Below, one piece after another: positions 8,720-17,013 of a stretch of DNA of 64,000 nucleotides. Position 1 is the first letter of the stretch; each line of letters opens with the position of its first letter. The notes under the pieces were generated by a model. It saw only the letters and a list, made by a program, of their open reading frames with translations, was not told where the DNA came from and did not search any database. The stretch is from Paenibacillus daejeonensis DSM 15491 (GTDB lineage Bacteria > Bacillota > Bacilli > Paenibacillales > Paenibacillaceae), in NCBI RefSeq assembly GCF_000378385.1, contig NZ_KB899659.1, positions 771,418 through 835,417 of the forward strand, given 5' to 3'. Made by a program: the position numbers and the translations under genes.

Positions 8720-8980
8720 GGCTTTCACCGCCTATTCAGTCTCTTCCCGCCGCCTCCGCCCTCTCCCCTGACAAGCGCTGACGACTCCCTGCTATCAGTA
8801 TATGTATCACCCTGCGAACTCGATGACTCGATACGAAGGTTGTTGAGACTATTATTCGGCATGCGAGGGTAACATCACACTGTGATTGAAGCCGATGTAA
8901 CAGCAGATTGCCCAAATTTATCACGGATGTCCATATAGCAGCCTAAATTATGCTCGTCTCCGAACTTTTACATTCTGCTC

Positions 8981-9652
8981 CTACCGCAAGCGTTGGAATC
9001 CTTCACGAGCCAGATCGGTGAGCTCATAATAGTGATACCTGTGTCGGTTGGTTTTAACGGGGGTTACAAGTTGCTTGCCTATCAGCATCACTACATATTT
9101 TCTACAGGTCACATGACTTCTCATAAGACAGAGCTCTACATCTTTTATTGTAAAGGGACGGTTTAATAACAACACATAAGATAAAATATTCTTTTCTGTG
9201 AGCGTCAGGTCTGCAAACGACTCTGCAAAAGTAGCGTTCAATCGACCCAGCAACTCATAGATACATCTACGACAAGCGTCAGTCTTCTTATCCAACTCGT
9301 CATAGCTGAACGGGACATAGATGAAGCCGTACATAGCCATGCTCCTGACGCGTGTCCGCTCGAATGCGAAGCGGTCTCTCGTAATTAATTCCGCATGAAC
9401 CACAAAGCCGTCGCATTCGAAGACAATACCAAACGGCTCATAGAAGACATCCAGATAGATTTTCACACCATTGATACCGATGATTTCATATTCCAGGTGG
9501 AAACCTTCAAAGGATTTGAATAGAGACCAGATCAGACGAAGCAATTCCTTTTCACCTGCTCCGACTTTTTCTAACCTCTCCAGACGACTGCCCTTCGCTA
9601 CACTTTTCTGCTGCTGCAAAAACTGCTCGTATGCTTCTTCAAAACTAACCAT
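8981..9652 (-). CDS. Uncharacterised protein: DUF559/Vsr-like nuclease fold plus C-terminal winged helix
   Basis: I do not recognise this 223-residue protein by name. Residues about 60-125 (LEYEIIGINGVKIYLDVFY, then IVFECDGFVVHAE, RDRFAFERTRVRSMAMYGFIYVPFSY) follow the DUF559/Vsr pattern: beta strand with Asp, ExDG, His, then an Arg-rich helix before a strand ending in F. The C-terminal third (LTLTEKNILSYVLL to the end) looks like a winged helix-turn-helix. A perfect AAAGGAGGT seven bases before the ATG at 9652 fixes the start; the open frame runs upstream to 9829 through the leader. It interrupts the otherwise conserved sigG-ylmC junction. Nuclease activity is not shown; a DNA-binding regulator is equally possible. 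Confidence 0.8.
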   Translation of the reverse strand: MVSFEEAYEQFLQQQKSVAKGSRLERLEKVGAGEKELLRLIWSLFKSFEGFHLEYEIIGINGVKIYLDVFYEPFGIVFECDGFVVHAELITRDRFAFERTRVRSMAMYGFIYVPFSYDELDKKTDACRRCIYELLGRLNATFAESFADLTLTEKNILSYVLLLNRPFTIKDVELCLMRSHVTCRKYVVMLIGKQLVTPVKTNRHRYHYYELTDLAREGFQRLR

Positions 9653-9679
9653 GTTGTTACCTCCTTTAATTTTGGACGC

Positions 9680-9713
9680 AAAAAAGCCGCATGTCTCCGA
9701 GGAAACAAGCGGC
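9680..9713 (-). terminator. Intrinsic terminator in the leader of the nuclease-fold gene (attenuator candidate)
   Basis: A hairpin with a GCCGC/GCGGC base is followed by six T on the minus strand, lying between the promoter (9762-9790) and the ribosome binding site of the gene starting at 9652. A competing stem GCGTG-AAGCA-CACGC ends two bases inside its left arm. Confidence 0.75.
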
Positions 9714-9761
9714 GTGTGCTTCACGCGTGCGAAAAGAAAATATATGTAGTGCTTACCTGAA

Positions 9762-9790
9762 ATAGTATCATACTGGTAACTACACGGCAA
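9762..9790 (-). promoter_or_regulatory. Sigma-A promoter of the nuclease-fold gene
   Basis: TTGCCG, 17-bp spacer, TACTAT on the minus strand. It gives a leader of about 100 nt that contains the terminator at 9680-9713. Confidence 0.75.
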
Positions 9791-9835
9791 TCCTAATCTC
9801 CCAAGCCAATCTCCCGTCCGCGCGCACACCTCTAA

Positions 9836-10240
9836 CGAAAGTTCTTACCTTACAGCACCCTCTCCCGCCTCACGCACACCTCTAACGAAAGTTTCTTGCC
9901 TTACAGCATCCACTCCCGCCGCACGAACACCTCCAACGAAAGTTTCTTGCCTTACAACTCCCTCTCCCGCCGCACGCACACCTCCAACGAAAGTTTCTTG
10001 CCTTACAGCGCCTTCTCCCGCCTCACGCACACCTCCAACGAAAGTTTCTTGCCTTACAGCGCCTTCTCCCGCCGCATGACCACCTCTAACGAAAGTTTCT
10101 TGCCTTACAGCACCTTCTCCCGCCGCACGACCACCTCTAACGAAAGTTTCTTGCCTTACAGCACCTTCTCCCGCCGCACGAACACCTCTAACGAAAGTTT
10201 CTTGCCTTACAGCTCCCTCTCCCGCCGACTGCCCGCCTAA
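9836..10240. repeat. Tandem array of eight 51-bp units
   Basis: Units begin at 9836, 9886, 9937, 9988, 10039, 10090, 10141 and 10192; the first is 50 bp and the last is incomplete. A partial unit lies at about 9806-9835. Each unit carries CGAAAGTTTCTTGCCTTA, with the short dyad GAAA-G-TTTC, then CTCCCGCC and CACCTC. Because 51 is a multiple of three, long open frames cross the array on both strands (17-residue periods), but neither has a ribosome binding site. I treat it as non-coding. Confidence 0.95.
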
Positions 10241-10246
10241 CCACGC

Positions 10247-10274
10247 AAAAGGACGGCGCCTGCGCGCCGTCCTT
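10247..10274 (-). terminator. Terminator of sigG
   Basis: AGGACGGCGC and GCGCCGTCCT form a ten-base-pair stem followed on the minus strand by TTTT, 19 bases past the sigG stop. Confidence 0.85.
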
Positions 10275-10292
10275 GTTGGGTGTGTCCCCTAT

Positions 10293-11075
10293 TTAGGTTT
10301 TCACATGCTTCTGCATCTGTTGGATGGCGGATTTCTCCAGCCGGGATACCTGGGCTTGGGAGATGCCGATCTCGTCGGCGACTTCCATCTGGGTTTTGCC
10401 TTCGAAGAACCGCATCGAGAGAATCATCTTCTCCCGATCGCCCAGCTTGTGCATCGCTTCGCGGAGCGCGATCTCCTCGATCCAGGTGACATCCTTGTTC
10501 TTGTCATCGCTGATCTGATCCATCACGAAGATCGGATCGCCGCCATCCTGGTAGATCGGCTCGAATAGCGATACCGGATCCTGGATAGCATCGAGAGCGA
10601 ACACGACATCTTCCTTCGGAACATTGAGTGCTTCAGAGATTTCGAAAATCGTGGGCTCGCGCGAATTCTGGTTCGTCAGACTGTCCCTGACCTGCAGCGC
10701 TTTGTAAGCAATATCCCGCAGGCTTCGCGAGACACGAATCGGGTTATTATCTCTAAGATACCGTCTGATCTCACCGATAATCATCGGCACGGCATAGGTG
10801 GAGAATTTAACATTCTGCCCCAGATCAAAATTATCGATGGCCTTCATCAGTCCGATGCAGCCGACCTGGAACAAATCATCGACGAATTCGCCACGGTTGT
10901 TAAAGCGTTGAATCACGCTGAGCACCAGCCTCAGGTTGCCATTCACCAGTTTTTCTCTGGCAGACAATTCCCCCCGGGTCTGCAATGCCGTGAACAGCTC
11001 TCTCATCTGGGCGTTGGTGAGGACAGGCAGTTTGGCAGTATCCACTCCACAGATTTCAACTTTGTTTCGGGTCAA
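10293..11075 (-). CDS. sigG: RNA polymerase forespore sigma factor SigG
   Basis: This is the late forespore sigma factor. It is 260 residues long, as in B. subtilis. The N-terminus MTRNKVEICGVDTAKLPVL is the SigG-specific segment bound by its inhibitors. Region 2 contains DLFQVGCIGLMKAIDNFDL and FSTYAVPMIIGEIRRYLRD; region 4 ends EVADEIGISQAQVSRLEKSAI. The TTG at 11075 has GGAGGT seven bases upstream. A hairpin (11105-11124) lies in the leader. It is 210 bp after sigE, the usual order spoIIGA-sigE-sigG. Confidence 0.97.
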   Translation of the reverse strand: MTRNKVEICGVDTAKLPVLTNAQMRELFTALQTRGELSAREKLVNGNLRLVLSVIQRFNNRGEFVDDLFQVGCIGLMKAIDNFDLGQNVKFSTYAVPMIIGEIRRYLRDNNPIRVSRSLRDIAYKALQVRDSLTNQNSREPTIFEISEALNVPKEDVVFALDAIQDPVSLFEPIYQDGGDPIFVMDQISDDKNKDVTWIEEIALREAMHKLGDREKMILSMRFFEGKTQMEVADEIGISQAQVSRLEKSAIQQMQKHVKT

Positions 11076-11104
11076 CGTGATTACCTCCCAAGGTGAAACG
11101 GCTA

Positions 11105-11124
11105 ACGCCGTCCTTTCACGGCGT
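11105..11124 (-). promoter_or_regulatory. Hairpin in the sigG leader
   Basis: ACGCCGT-GAAAGG-ACGGCGT on the minus strand, 30 bases before the sigG start and without a T run. A comparable hairpin limits sigG expression from sigE read-through transcripts in B. subtilis; the same role here is inferred. Confidence 0.55.
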
Positions 11125-11285
11125 AGTAAGTTTCATTCCGGAGAAATATAAGTCAGTACATGAGGCACCATCTACTGCTTACATTTCAAGGAGAAACATT
11201 ACTGTACATTATCCCCTTGGATACCCGAATTATTCCTGCTCATCCAACGTTGCATTCCGTGTTCAAATTCGTTAAAATGCTTGGT

Positions 11286-12008
11286 TCAGACCATTTTGTT
11301 GAACTCTTTGCGCAGCCGTTTGATGATGCGTTTCTCCAACCGGGAGATGTAAGATTGGGAAATGCCGAGCAGGTCTGCGACGTCTTTCTGCGTTTTCTCT
11401 TCGCCATCGGTTAGTCCGAAGCGGAGCTCCATAATAATCCGTTCGCGCTCGGTCAGCTTCTCCAGCGCCTTGTGCAGCAGCTTGCGGTCCACCTGTTCCT
11501 CAATGTTGCGATAGATCGTATCGTTCTCGGTGCCCAGGACGTCGGAGAGCAGCAGCTCGTTGCCATCCCAATCGATATTCAGCGGTTCATCAAAACTGAC
11601 CTCGGAGCGCGTCTTGTTATTGCGGCGCAGGTACATCAGAATCTCGTTCTCGATACAGCGCGAAGCATAGGTCGCCAGCTTGATCTTCTTCTCCGGGTCA
11701 AAGGTATTGACGGCCTTGATCAGGCCGATCGCACCGATGGAGACCAGATCCTCAATGTGAATGCCCGTATTCTCAAATTTGCGGGCAATGTAGACGACCA
11801 GCCGCAGATTGCGCTCGATCAGCATCGCCCGGATAGCAGCATCGCCTGTGGTTAGCTTCCCCAGCAGGTACTCTTCCTCTTCACGCGTCAGCGGCGGCGG
11901 CAGCGCCTCACTGCCACCGATGTAATAAATCTCGTTGCTTTTTAACCCGAATAAAAACAGCACACGGTAATAATATAACTGCAGGACCAATCTCCACTTC
12001 ACAACCAT
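11286..12008 (-). CDS. sigE: Pro-sigma-E, mother-cell sigma factor
   Basis: It is 240 residues long. A hydrophobic, basic pro-sequence (about residues 1-28, with [14 protein letters not shown]) tethers the precursor to the membrane until SpoIIGA cleaves it after septation. Region 2 follows ([38 protein letters not shown] is the -10 recognition block), and region 4 ends [20 protein letters not shown]. The ATG at 12008 has GGAGGA nine bases upstream. It is 28 bp downstream of spoIIGA, its activating protease. Confidence 0.97.
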   Translation of the reverse strand: MVVKWRLVLQLYYYRVLFLFGLKSNEIYYIGGSEALPPPLTREEEEYLLGKLTTGDAAIRAMLIERNLRLVVYIARKFENTGIHIEDLVSIGAIGLIKAVNTFDPEKKIKLATYASRCIENEILMYLRRNNKTRSEVSFDEPLNIDWDGNELLLSDVLGTENDTIYRNIEEQVDRKLLHKALEKLTERERIIMELRFGLTDGEEKTQKDVADLLGISQSYISRLEKRIIKRLRKEFNKMV

Positions 12009-12036
12009 GCGTGCGATTCCTCCCTGTCGTCAACCG

Positions 12037-12969
12037 TCATTGAGACGACGATTCCTTAGATTCTGAAATGAGCGATGGGTGAATAATAGCCTGATACACA
12101 TCGTCTGCCGACAGTTTGCCGCCATCCAGACCAATCAGCACCCGGTGCGTTTCAATCGTTCTTCCCTCCTGCTCGATCCGCACACGATCCGGTTTTAGAG
12201 CCAACATGAATTGGGTGCCGCGGTTAATCCCGCGATACGGGATCAGTCTCAAACGATCTTGCCAAATCCATGATTCTTCACCGATGCCCGAGACCAGCTT
12301 ATCAACCTCCGACTCCCGGATCCGGGCCAGCCACGAGGGCGGCAGTTCATCTTGCCATAATGCAGCTTCCATCACCATGACGGGAATGCGGGTCAGTGGA
12401 TCATAGAGATGATTGCCCGTATCGACCAGACCCGTGCAGCGGCATTCCTTATCCTCGATATACACGGTTACATCCGCCACATGCGAGATCACTTGCTCCC
12501 GCTGCCTTCGTGCAGTCAGAACGCTTTTGTAGATGAGCAATCCAGCGGCTAACAGGATGAAGAGCAGAACCAGACCAAGGTTCATCTCCAGGCCCAGACC
12601 GCCAGACCTTGTGAACCATAGCCCATTCCACAGCTCGCTAGAGCTCTGTAACAGGTAGTAGCCTCCTAGAACCGCGCCGGCAGCAGCAAAGTTAACGCCA
12701 TAAAATGCCGCCACATGCCTGGCAAACGGCTGAAGACCGCCGAATCCAAACGTCGCCCACAGCATCAGCAGGGACAATCCAACCTTCAGGGCAAACGTGA
12801 ACAGAAACGACACCGGTGGAAAAAACATCATCGCTGCATAAGATGCCCCGATCACCGCGCCGGCGAGTAAGCGCCGCTTAAGCAACCGTACGCCTCGTAC
12901 CCAGGCCGTCACAACCAGCAGTCCGCCGTCAATCACAAGATTCAACAGAAACACCAAGTCTACATACAC
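12037..12969 (-). CDS. spoIIGA: Sporulation sigma-E factor-processing peptidase SpoIIGA
   Basis: This septal membrane aspartic protease cleaves pro-sigma-E. The N-terminal half has five or six hydrophobic segments (to about residue 155). The cytoplasmic half carries the catalytic Asp in GLVDTGNHLYDP (about residue 171). It is 310 residues from the GTG at 12969. That GTG lies fifteen bases after AGGAGGT, which is too far. In the same frame CTG (12975) is nine bases away and ATT (12972) twelve, and the B. subtilis N-terminus (MKIYLD) would align with a start at the CTG. A non-canonical start is possible. It is followed by sigE. Confidence 0.94.
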   Translation of the reverse strand: MYVDLVFLLNLVIDGGLLVVTAWVRGVRLLKRRLLAGAVIGASYAAMMFFPPVSFLFTFALKVGLSLLMLWATFGFGGLQPFARHVAAFYGVNFAAAGAVLGGYYLLQSSSELWNGLWFTRSGGLGLEMNLGLVLLFILLAAGLLIYKSVLTARRQREQVISHVADVTVYIEDKECRCTGLVDTGNHLYDPLTRIPVMVMEAALWQDELPPSWLARIRESEVDKLVSGIGEESWIWQDRLRLIPYRGINRGTQFMLALKPDRVRIEQEGRTIETHRVLIGLDGGKLSADDVYQAIIHPSLISESKESSSQ

Positions 12970-13180
12970 AATCAGAACGGCTCAACCTCCTGCCTGCAGG
13001 CGAATCGGACAACCCGGTGCGCTAAAGAGGCAATCCGGAAACTCCGGCAGAGCGAGCACGCATCCAGGCCTGGGACATGACGCATGACCTCGTTGTACCT
13101 GCTATCGGATAAGCGCTCAGGAGACTTTGCTTGACGTCAATGAACCACCGGCGGTACCTCCGGCGGAAACGATTGAGACT

Positions 13181-13247
13181 AGTATAGTAAAATACTATTT
13201 CAATGTCTGTCTAAACATGCCGTCATGACCGATCTTTTTTTGTCGAG
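13181..13247 (-). promoter_or_regulatory. Candidate spoIIGA promoter with long spacer and Spo0A-like box
   Basis: On the minus strand TTAGAC (13214-13209), 22 bp, then TATACT (13186-13181): the unusual spacing matches the known Spo0A-activated spoIIG promoter of B. subtilis. TTGTCGAG, one mismatch from the 0A box TTGTCGAA, lies on the plus strand at 13240-13247, about 70 bases upstream of the predicted start. A weaker TGACGGC box lies between. The rest of the gap between spoIIGA and the ftsZ terminator (12970-13360) holds nothing else I can identify. Confidence 0.6.
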
Positions 13248-13368
13248 GAATTACCGCGTTGGATCAAAAAGGTTGTCCGAAGCACTCAAAAGCAGCCGAG
13301 TGGAGTGGATTCTGATGCACACGGAGGCGCTTCCGCCCTACTACTCCGGCACTTCTCCTCGAAACGAC

Positions 13369-13416
13369 AAAAAAGCTGTGTTTCTTCAGAACCGGGAGGT
13401 TCTAAAAAAACACAGC
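13369..13416 (-). terminator. Terminator of ftsZ
   Basis: A compound hairpin with outer stem GCTGTGTTT/AAACACAGC and inner stem AGAACC-TCCC-GGTTCT, followed by TTTTTT on the minus strand, 20 bases past the ftsZ stop. Confidence 0.88.
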
Positions 13417-13436
13417 TGCACTTCATACATAATGGT

Positions 13437-14552
13437 CTAGCGGTCGTTGCGCGGACGATTCCGAAGGAATGCCGGAATATCCAATTGGTCACTGCTAGGT
13501 TGTCCGCCATACGACTTCGGGGTAGAAGTCGGTTGACGCTGCTCGCCTGTTGACTCAGCTGCCGGCTGACCTGGCGCACGACGCACAGGATCCGGACCTT
13601 TGTGTTCGAAGCCGGTAGCAATAACGGTAACCTTGATTTCGTCCTTGAGCTCTTCGTCGATGATTGCACCGAAGATCATGTTCACCTCTGGGTCCGATGC
13701 TGCGATGACGATCTCCGCCGCTTCATTGACCTCGTACAAGGACAGATTAGAACCGCCGGTGATGTTCATGATAACGCCTCTAGCGCCATCAATGGATGTC
13801 TCGAGGAGCGGGCTCATGATTGCCTTGCGTGCCGCTTCAGCAGCACGATTCTCACCGGTAGCCACACCGATACCCATCAGGGCGGAGCCGCGCTCGGTCA
13901 TAATCGTCTTCACATCCGCGAAGTCAAGGTTGATCAGACCTGGTACTGCGATCAGGTCAGAGATGCCTTGCACCGCTTGACGCAGAACATTGTCCGCTTC
14001 ACGGAAAGCTTCCAGCATCGGAGTCTTCTTGTCGACGATCTCCAGCAAGCGGTCATTGGGAATGACGATGAGGGTATCGACCTTGTCCTTCAGTGCTTCG
14101 ATACCAAATTCGGCTTGTCCGGAACGTTTGCGTCCCTCGAAGGTGAATGGACGGGTGACGACACCTACCGTCAATGCTCCGCATTCACGGGCAATCTCGG
14201 CGATGACCGGTGCTGCACCTGTTCCTGTTCCCCCGCCCATACCAGCAGTGACGAACACCATGTCAGCGCCTTTGAGCGTGTTGGCTACGAGGTCGCGAGA
14301 TTCTTCGGCAGCTTTTTTACCTACCTCAGGATTAGCTCCTGCGCCCAAACCACGGGTGAGCTTGTCACCAATCTGCAGCTTATGCTCGGACTTGGCCAGA
14401 TGCAGAGCTTGCGCATCTGTATTGACAGTTATAAACTCGACGCCTTTGACGCCGTTGTCGATCATGCGGTTTACTGCATTGCTGCCCCCGCCGCCAACGC
14501 CGATTACTTTGATCTGCGCCAGCTGCTCCATGTCAAAATCGAACTCCAACAT
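13437..14552 (-). CDS. ftsZ: Cell division protein FtsZ
   Basis: This is the tubulin-like GTPase that forms the Z ring. It has 371 residues. Signatures are [18 protein letters not shown] (nucleotide-binding start), the tubulin motif [10 protein letters not shown] (about residues 104-113), and the T7-loop text [12 protein letters not shown] (about 205-216). The C-terminal linker (about 316-355) ends in the conserved peptide DIPAFLRNR, which binds FtsA and SepF. The ATG at 14552 is preceded by GGGGGAA; the frame opens six codons earlier. It lies 14 bp after ftsA. Confidence 0.98.
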   Translation of the reverse strand: MLEFDFDMEQLAQIKVIGVGGGGSNAVNRMIDNGVKGVEFITVNTDAQALHLAKSEHKLQIGDKLTRGLGAGANPEVGKKAAEESRDLVANTLKGADMVFVTAGMGGGTGTGAAPVIAEIARECGALTVGVVTRPFTFEGRKRSGQAEFGIEALKDKVDTLIVIPNDRLLEIVDKKTPMLEAFREADNVLRQAVQGISDLIAVPGLINLDFADVKTIMTERGSALMGIGVATGENRAAEAARKAIMSPLLETSIDGARGVIMNITGGSNLSLYEVNEAAEIVIAASDPEVNMIFGAIIDEELKDEIKVTVIATGFEHKGPDPVRRAPGQPAAESTGEQRQPTSTPKSYGGQPSSDQLDIPAFLRNRPRNDR

Positions 14553-14566
14553 TCTATTTCCCCCGA

Positions 14567-15808
14567 TCAAATAAATTCACTAAACATATTTTTTATCCGC
14601 TCAAACAGTCCGGGCTTGGAAGGCTCTGCAGGAGCCGCTTTCCGGTTGCCCGATTTCTTCGGGGCGTTGGCCGGGCGGTTGCGCATATATTTGGATACGT
14701 ACTGAATCATACCGACACCGCTGGTGAATGCCGGATCACGGACGCCGATGTAGTCCGGCACCGCGACGCGAACCGATGACTCCAGCTCGCTCTGCGCGAG
14801 CGGCAGTACGCCAGCCATGGACACCGTACCTCCGGTTAATACATACCCACCGACCTTATCACCGAAACCTAGGCGGCGCACCTCTTGCCGAACCAGATGA
14901 AAGATCTCCTGCATGCGCGGTTCGATAATATTGGCCAGGTCAACCTGGGTGAATTCCTTCTCTACGTTGCTGCCCATCCGCATGACCTTGAACCGCTGGT
15001 CATCGGCGGCGCTGTCGATCAGCGAGCAGCCGTACTTCAGCTTGATCTTCTCGGCTTGCTCCGTCTGTGTCCGCAAGCCGTAGGAAATATCGTTGGTAAC
15101 ATACTCGCCGCCGATCGGCAGCGTTGATGTGGCCACCAGACTGCCCTGTTCAAAGATGGCCAGCGTACAAGATCCGGCCCCTACGTCGACAAGTACGGTT
15201 CCCATCATTTTCTCGTCTTTGGTCAGCGCCATCTGGCCCGATGCCAGAGACATCAGGATGACGCCGGAGATATGCAGCTCAGCCTTCTCTACACACCGCA
15301 TCAGGTTATGTATCGCCGTCTTGGCCCCTGTGATGACAGTGGCTTCCACCTCAAGCCGTACGCCGATCATCCCCCGTGGGTCCGAGATGCCATCCAGACC
15401 ATCTACCAAAAATTGCTTCGGCACGAGCCCGATAATCTCCCGTTCCGGCGGCAAGGCAACAACCTTGGCAGCCTGCAACACGCGCTCGATATCGTCTTCG
15501 CCTATTTCCCGATCCTCATTGGAGACGGCAACGACGCCATGGTTGGTCGCCAGTCCGATGTGATTGCCTTGAATCCCCACATACACATCAGTAATCTGAA
15601 TACCTACCATCCGTTCCGCATGATCCACAGCATTGCGGATCGATTGGACCGTCTGGTCAATATCAACGATAGCCCCTTTCCGAATTCCTTCCGAGTCGGC
15701 AGATCCAACACCAATAATATTAATGGCACCATTTGTAATTTCGCCAATAATAGCTCGTACCTTGGATGTACCGATGTCCAAACTAACAATGATGTCGCTG
15801 CTGCTCAA
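14567..15808 (-). CDS. ftsA: Cell division protein FtsA
   Basis: An actin-fold protein that anchors FtsZ to the membrane. It has 413 residues. Phosphate loop 1 is [15 protein letters not shown], phosphate loop 2 is [16 protein letters not shown], and the adenosine motif is [12 protein letters not shown]. The C-terminal [15 protein letters not shown] is the amphipathic membrane-targeting helix. The TTG at 15808 has GGAGGTG seven bases before it. It pairs with ftsZ and is separated by 238 bp from divIB, with its own sigma-H-like promoter. Confidence 0.97.
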   Translation of the reverse strand: MSSSDIIVSLDIGTSKVRAIIGEITNGAINIIGVGSADSEGIRKGAIVDIDQTVQSIRNAVDHAERMVGIQITDVYVGIQGNHIGLATNHGVVAVSNEDREIGEDDIERVLQAAKVVALPPEREIIGLVPKQFLVDGLDGISDPRGMIGVRLEVEATVITGAKTAIHNLMRCVEKAELHISGVILMSLASGQMALTKDEKMMGTVLVDVGAGSCTLAIFEQGSLVATSTLPIGGEYVTNDISYGLRTQTEQAEKIKLKYGCSLIDSAADDQRFKVMRMGSNVEKEFTQVDLANIIEPRMQEIFHLVRQEVRRLGFGDKVGGYVLTGGTVSMAGVLPLAQSELESSVRVAVPDYIGVRDPAFTSGVGMIQYVSKYMRNRPANAPKKSGNRKAAPAEPSKPGLFERIKNMFSEFI

Positions 15809-15870
15809 CCTGCGGCACCTCCGTTTCGTAAGAAATTGATTTTGCTCTTTTCAACACACTGAATCTACTT

Positions 15871-15897
15871 ATTCAACGCGCTTTATATTATCCCTCT
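15871..15897 (-). promoter_or_regulatory. Sigma-H-like promoter of ftsA-ftsZ
   Basis: AGAGGGATA, 11 bp, GTTGAAT on the minus strand: one mismatch from the sigma-H consensus RnAGGAnWW-N11-RnnGAAT. In B. subtilis ftsAZ also has a sigma-H promoter used at sporulation onset. Position is about 60 bases before the ftsA start. Confidence 0.6.
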
Positions 15898-16046
15898 TTT
15901 TTCAACAATATTTTTACCCAGGAACATTATGCCATCCAGACGGGTGAAACCCGCGACAGATAAGGCTTCCGCTCTCCTTCAATTGCGCGAAGAGCCTGCA
16001 AACTCCATAAATAAAATTCTACCACTCTTTAAAGGTATTGAGTAGT

Positions 16047-16805
16047 CTAATTTTCATTAGAATCTTCACTTTCTGACGGCTCCGGAACATAAGGCGTATA
16101 CGTATCCGCAAGCAGCAGAGTCAGCTTTCCGGGCTCCTGCGTCTCGACAACGGCATGAAGCGTGGACAGCTTGTCCCGCAGCAGCGAAATGGCCGTAATG
16201 ACCTCAAATTGCGTCCGCGTGTAAATTTTAATCCGATCCGGATAGGAAGTGGACGGGTAAGGGATAATTTCTGAGAAATCCGCAAGCTGCTCGGGCGGAA
16301 TCTCTCCCAGCAACCGACTCAGCTCCTGCTTATGCGGATCATCCGCTTCCCACATGGACAGCACAGGCTTGTCCACTACATACTCTCTGCCTTGCAAATC
16401 GACTTGGGCGCCCCCCGCCAGAATCGCCGTCATCTCGCCGCGCGCCGAGATTTCGAAGGCCACCGTCGGGTATTCCTGGACGTGAATACTTACCTTGCCA
16501 GGGAAGGATTTGGCCATAACTGCGCCCTGAATCGGGTCCAGACCCTCTTCAATTTGCCGGCTCACTTCGTCCGTGCTGAAGCCAAAGAACGCATCCCCTA
16601 CATGCAGCGTCGCAGCATCTAGAATCTCTTCATCGGTAACAAAATAATTGCCTGAGATAGTGATAGATGAAATTTTGCTAATCGAAGAATTAAAGAATAG
16701 AACGGATAATAAAATAAGAAATAACAGGAAGAGAACGGCTATCAGCTTGCGGTTGCTGCGGCGTCTGGCCTGTGGTTCCCGCAAGACCGGTATATGATCG
16801 GACAT
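16047..16805 (-). CDS. divIB: Cell division protein DivIB/FtsQ
   Basis: A bitopic membrane protein that forms the FtsQ-FtsL-DivIC regulatory complex of the septal synthase. It has 252 residues: a basic cytoplasmic N-terminus, one membrane helix (about residues 24-46, LIAVLFLLFLILLSVLFF), a POTRA domain (about 50-120, starting ISSITISGNYFVTDEEIL) and a beta domain, ending in a Glu/Ser-rich tail. The ATG at 16805 is chosen by fit to the family; the frame continues 103 codons further into a palindrome-rich gap. It lies between murA and ftsA. Confidence 0.93.
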   Translation of the reverse strand: MSDHIPVLREPQARRRSNRKLIAVLFLLFLILLSVLFFNSSISKISSITISGNYFVTDEEILDAATLHVGDAFFGFSTDEVSRQIEEGLDPIQGAVMAKSFPGKVSIHVQEYPTVAFEISARGEMTAILAGGAQVDLQGREYVVDKPVLSMWEADDPHKQELSRLLGEIPPEQLADFSEIIPYPSTSYPDRIKIYTRTQFEVITAISLLRDKLSTLHAVVETQEPGKLTLLLADTYTPYVPEPSESEDSNEN

Positions 16806-16835
16806 CACTCTCTCCCCCTTCTCTTCGTGATTCCT

Positions 16836-16889
16836 GCCTGCGGCAGCGCAGCGGCTGCAGAATTCTGCAATCGCTGCGCTGTCGCAGGC
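16836..16889. repeat. 54-bp near-perfect palindrome between murA and divIB
   Basis: Two 27-bp arms differ at three positions and meet at GAATTC with no loop; the outer ends are GCCTGCGGCAGCGCAGCG and the complement of GCCTGCGACAGCGCAGCG. It lies 30 bases upstream of the divIB start, inside a 208-bp gap, with no T run on either side. Confidence 0.9.
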
Positions 16890-17013
16890 CGCAACAGCTC
16901 GCCTCTCCAGCAGGAGGACTTGTCCGTCCCGCCGCCAAAAAACATCCGGCTCCTCCACTCTCGCAAGGAAACCGGCATAGTCATCCGAACTGGCGGATGT
17001 AGAAGTGCCTCTC

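Noticed and set aside
8736-8924. 62-codon minus-strand frame between ylmC and the nuclease-fold gene
   Set aside because: No ribosome binding site and no conserved features. The gap 8729-8980 contains nothing I can name beyond probable upstream sequence of ylmC.
9896-10240. Open frame across the 51-bp array on the plus strand (and its minus-strand partner 9845-10030)
   Set aside because: The frames are open only because the unit length is a multiple of three. They begin at TTG codons inside the array without a ribosome binding site and have no similarity to any protein I know.
13602-14705. Plus-strand open frame of 367 codons opposite ftsZ/ftsA
   Set aside because: Shadow of ftsZ and ftsA with no promoter, ribosome binding site or recognisable motif.
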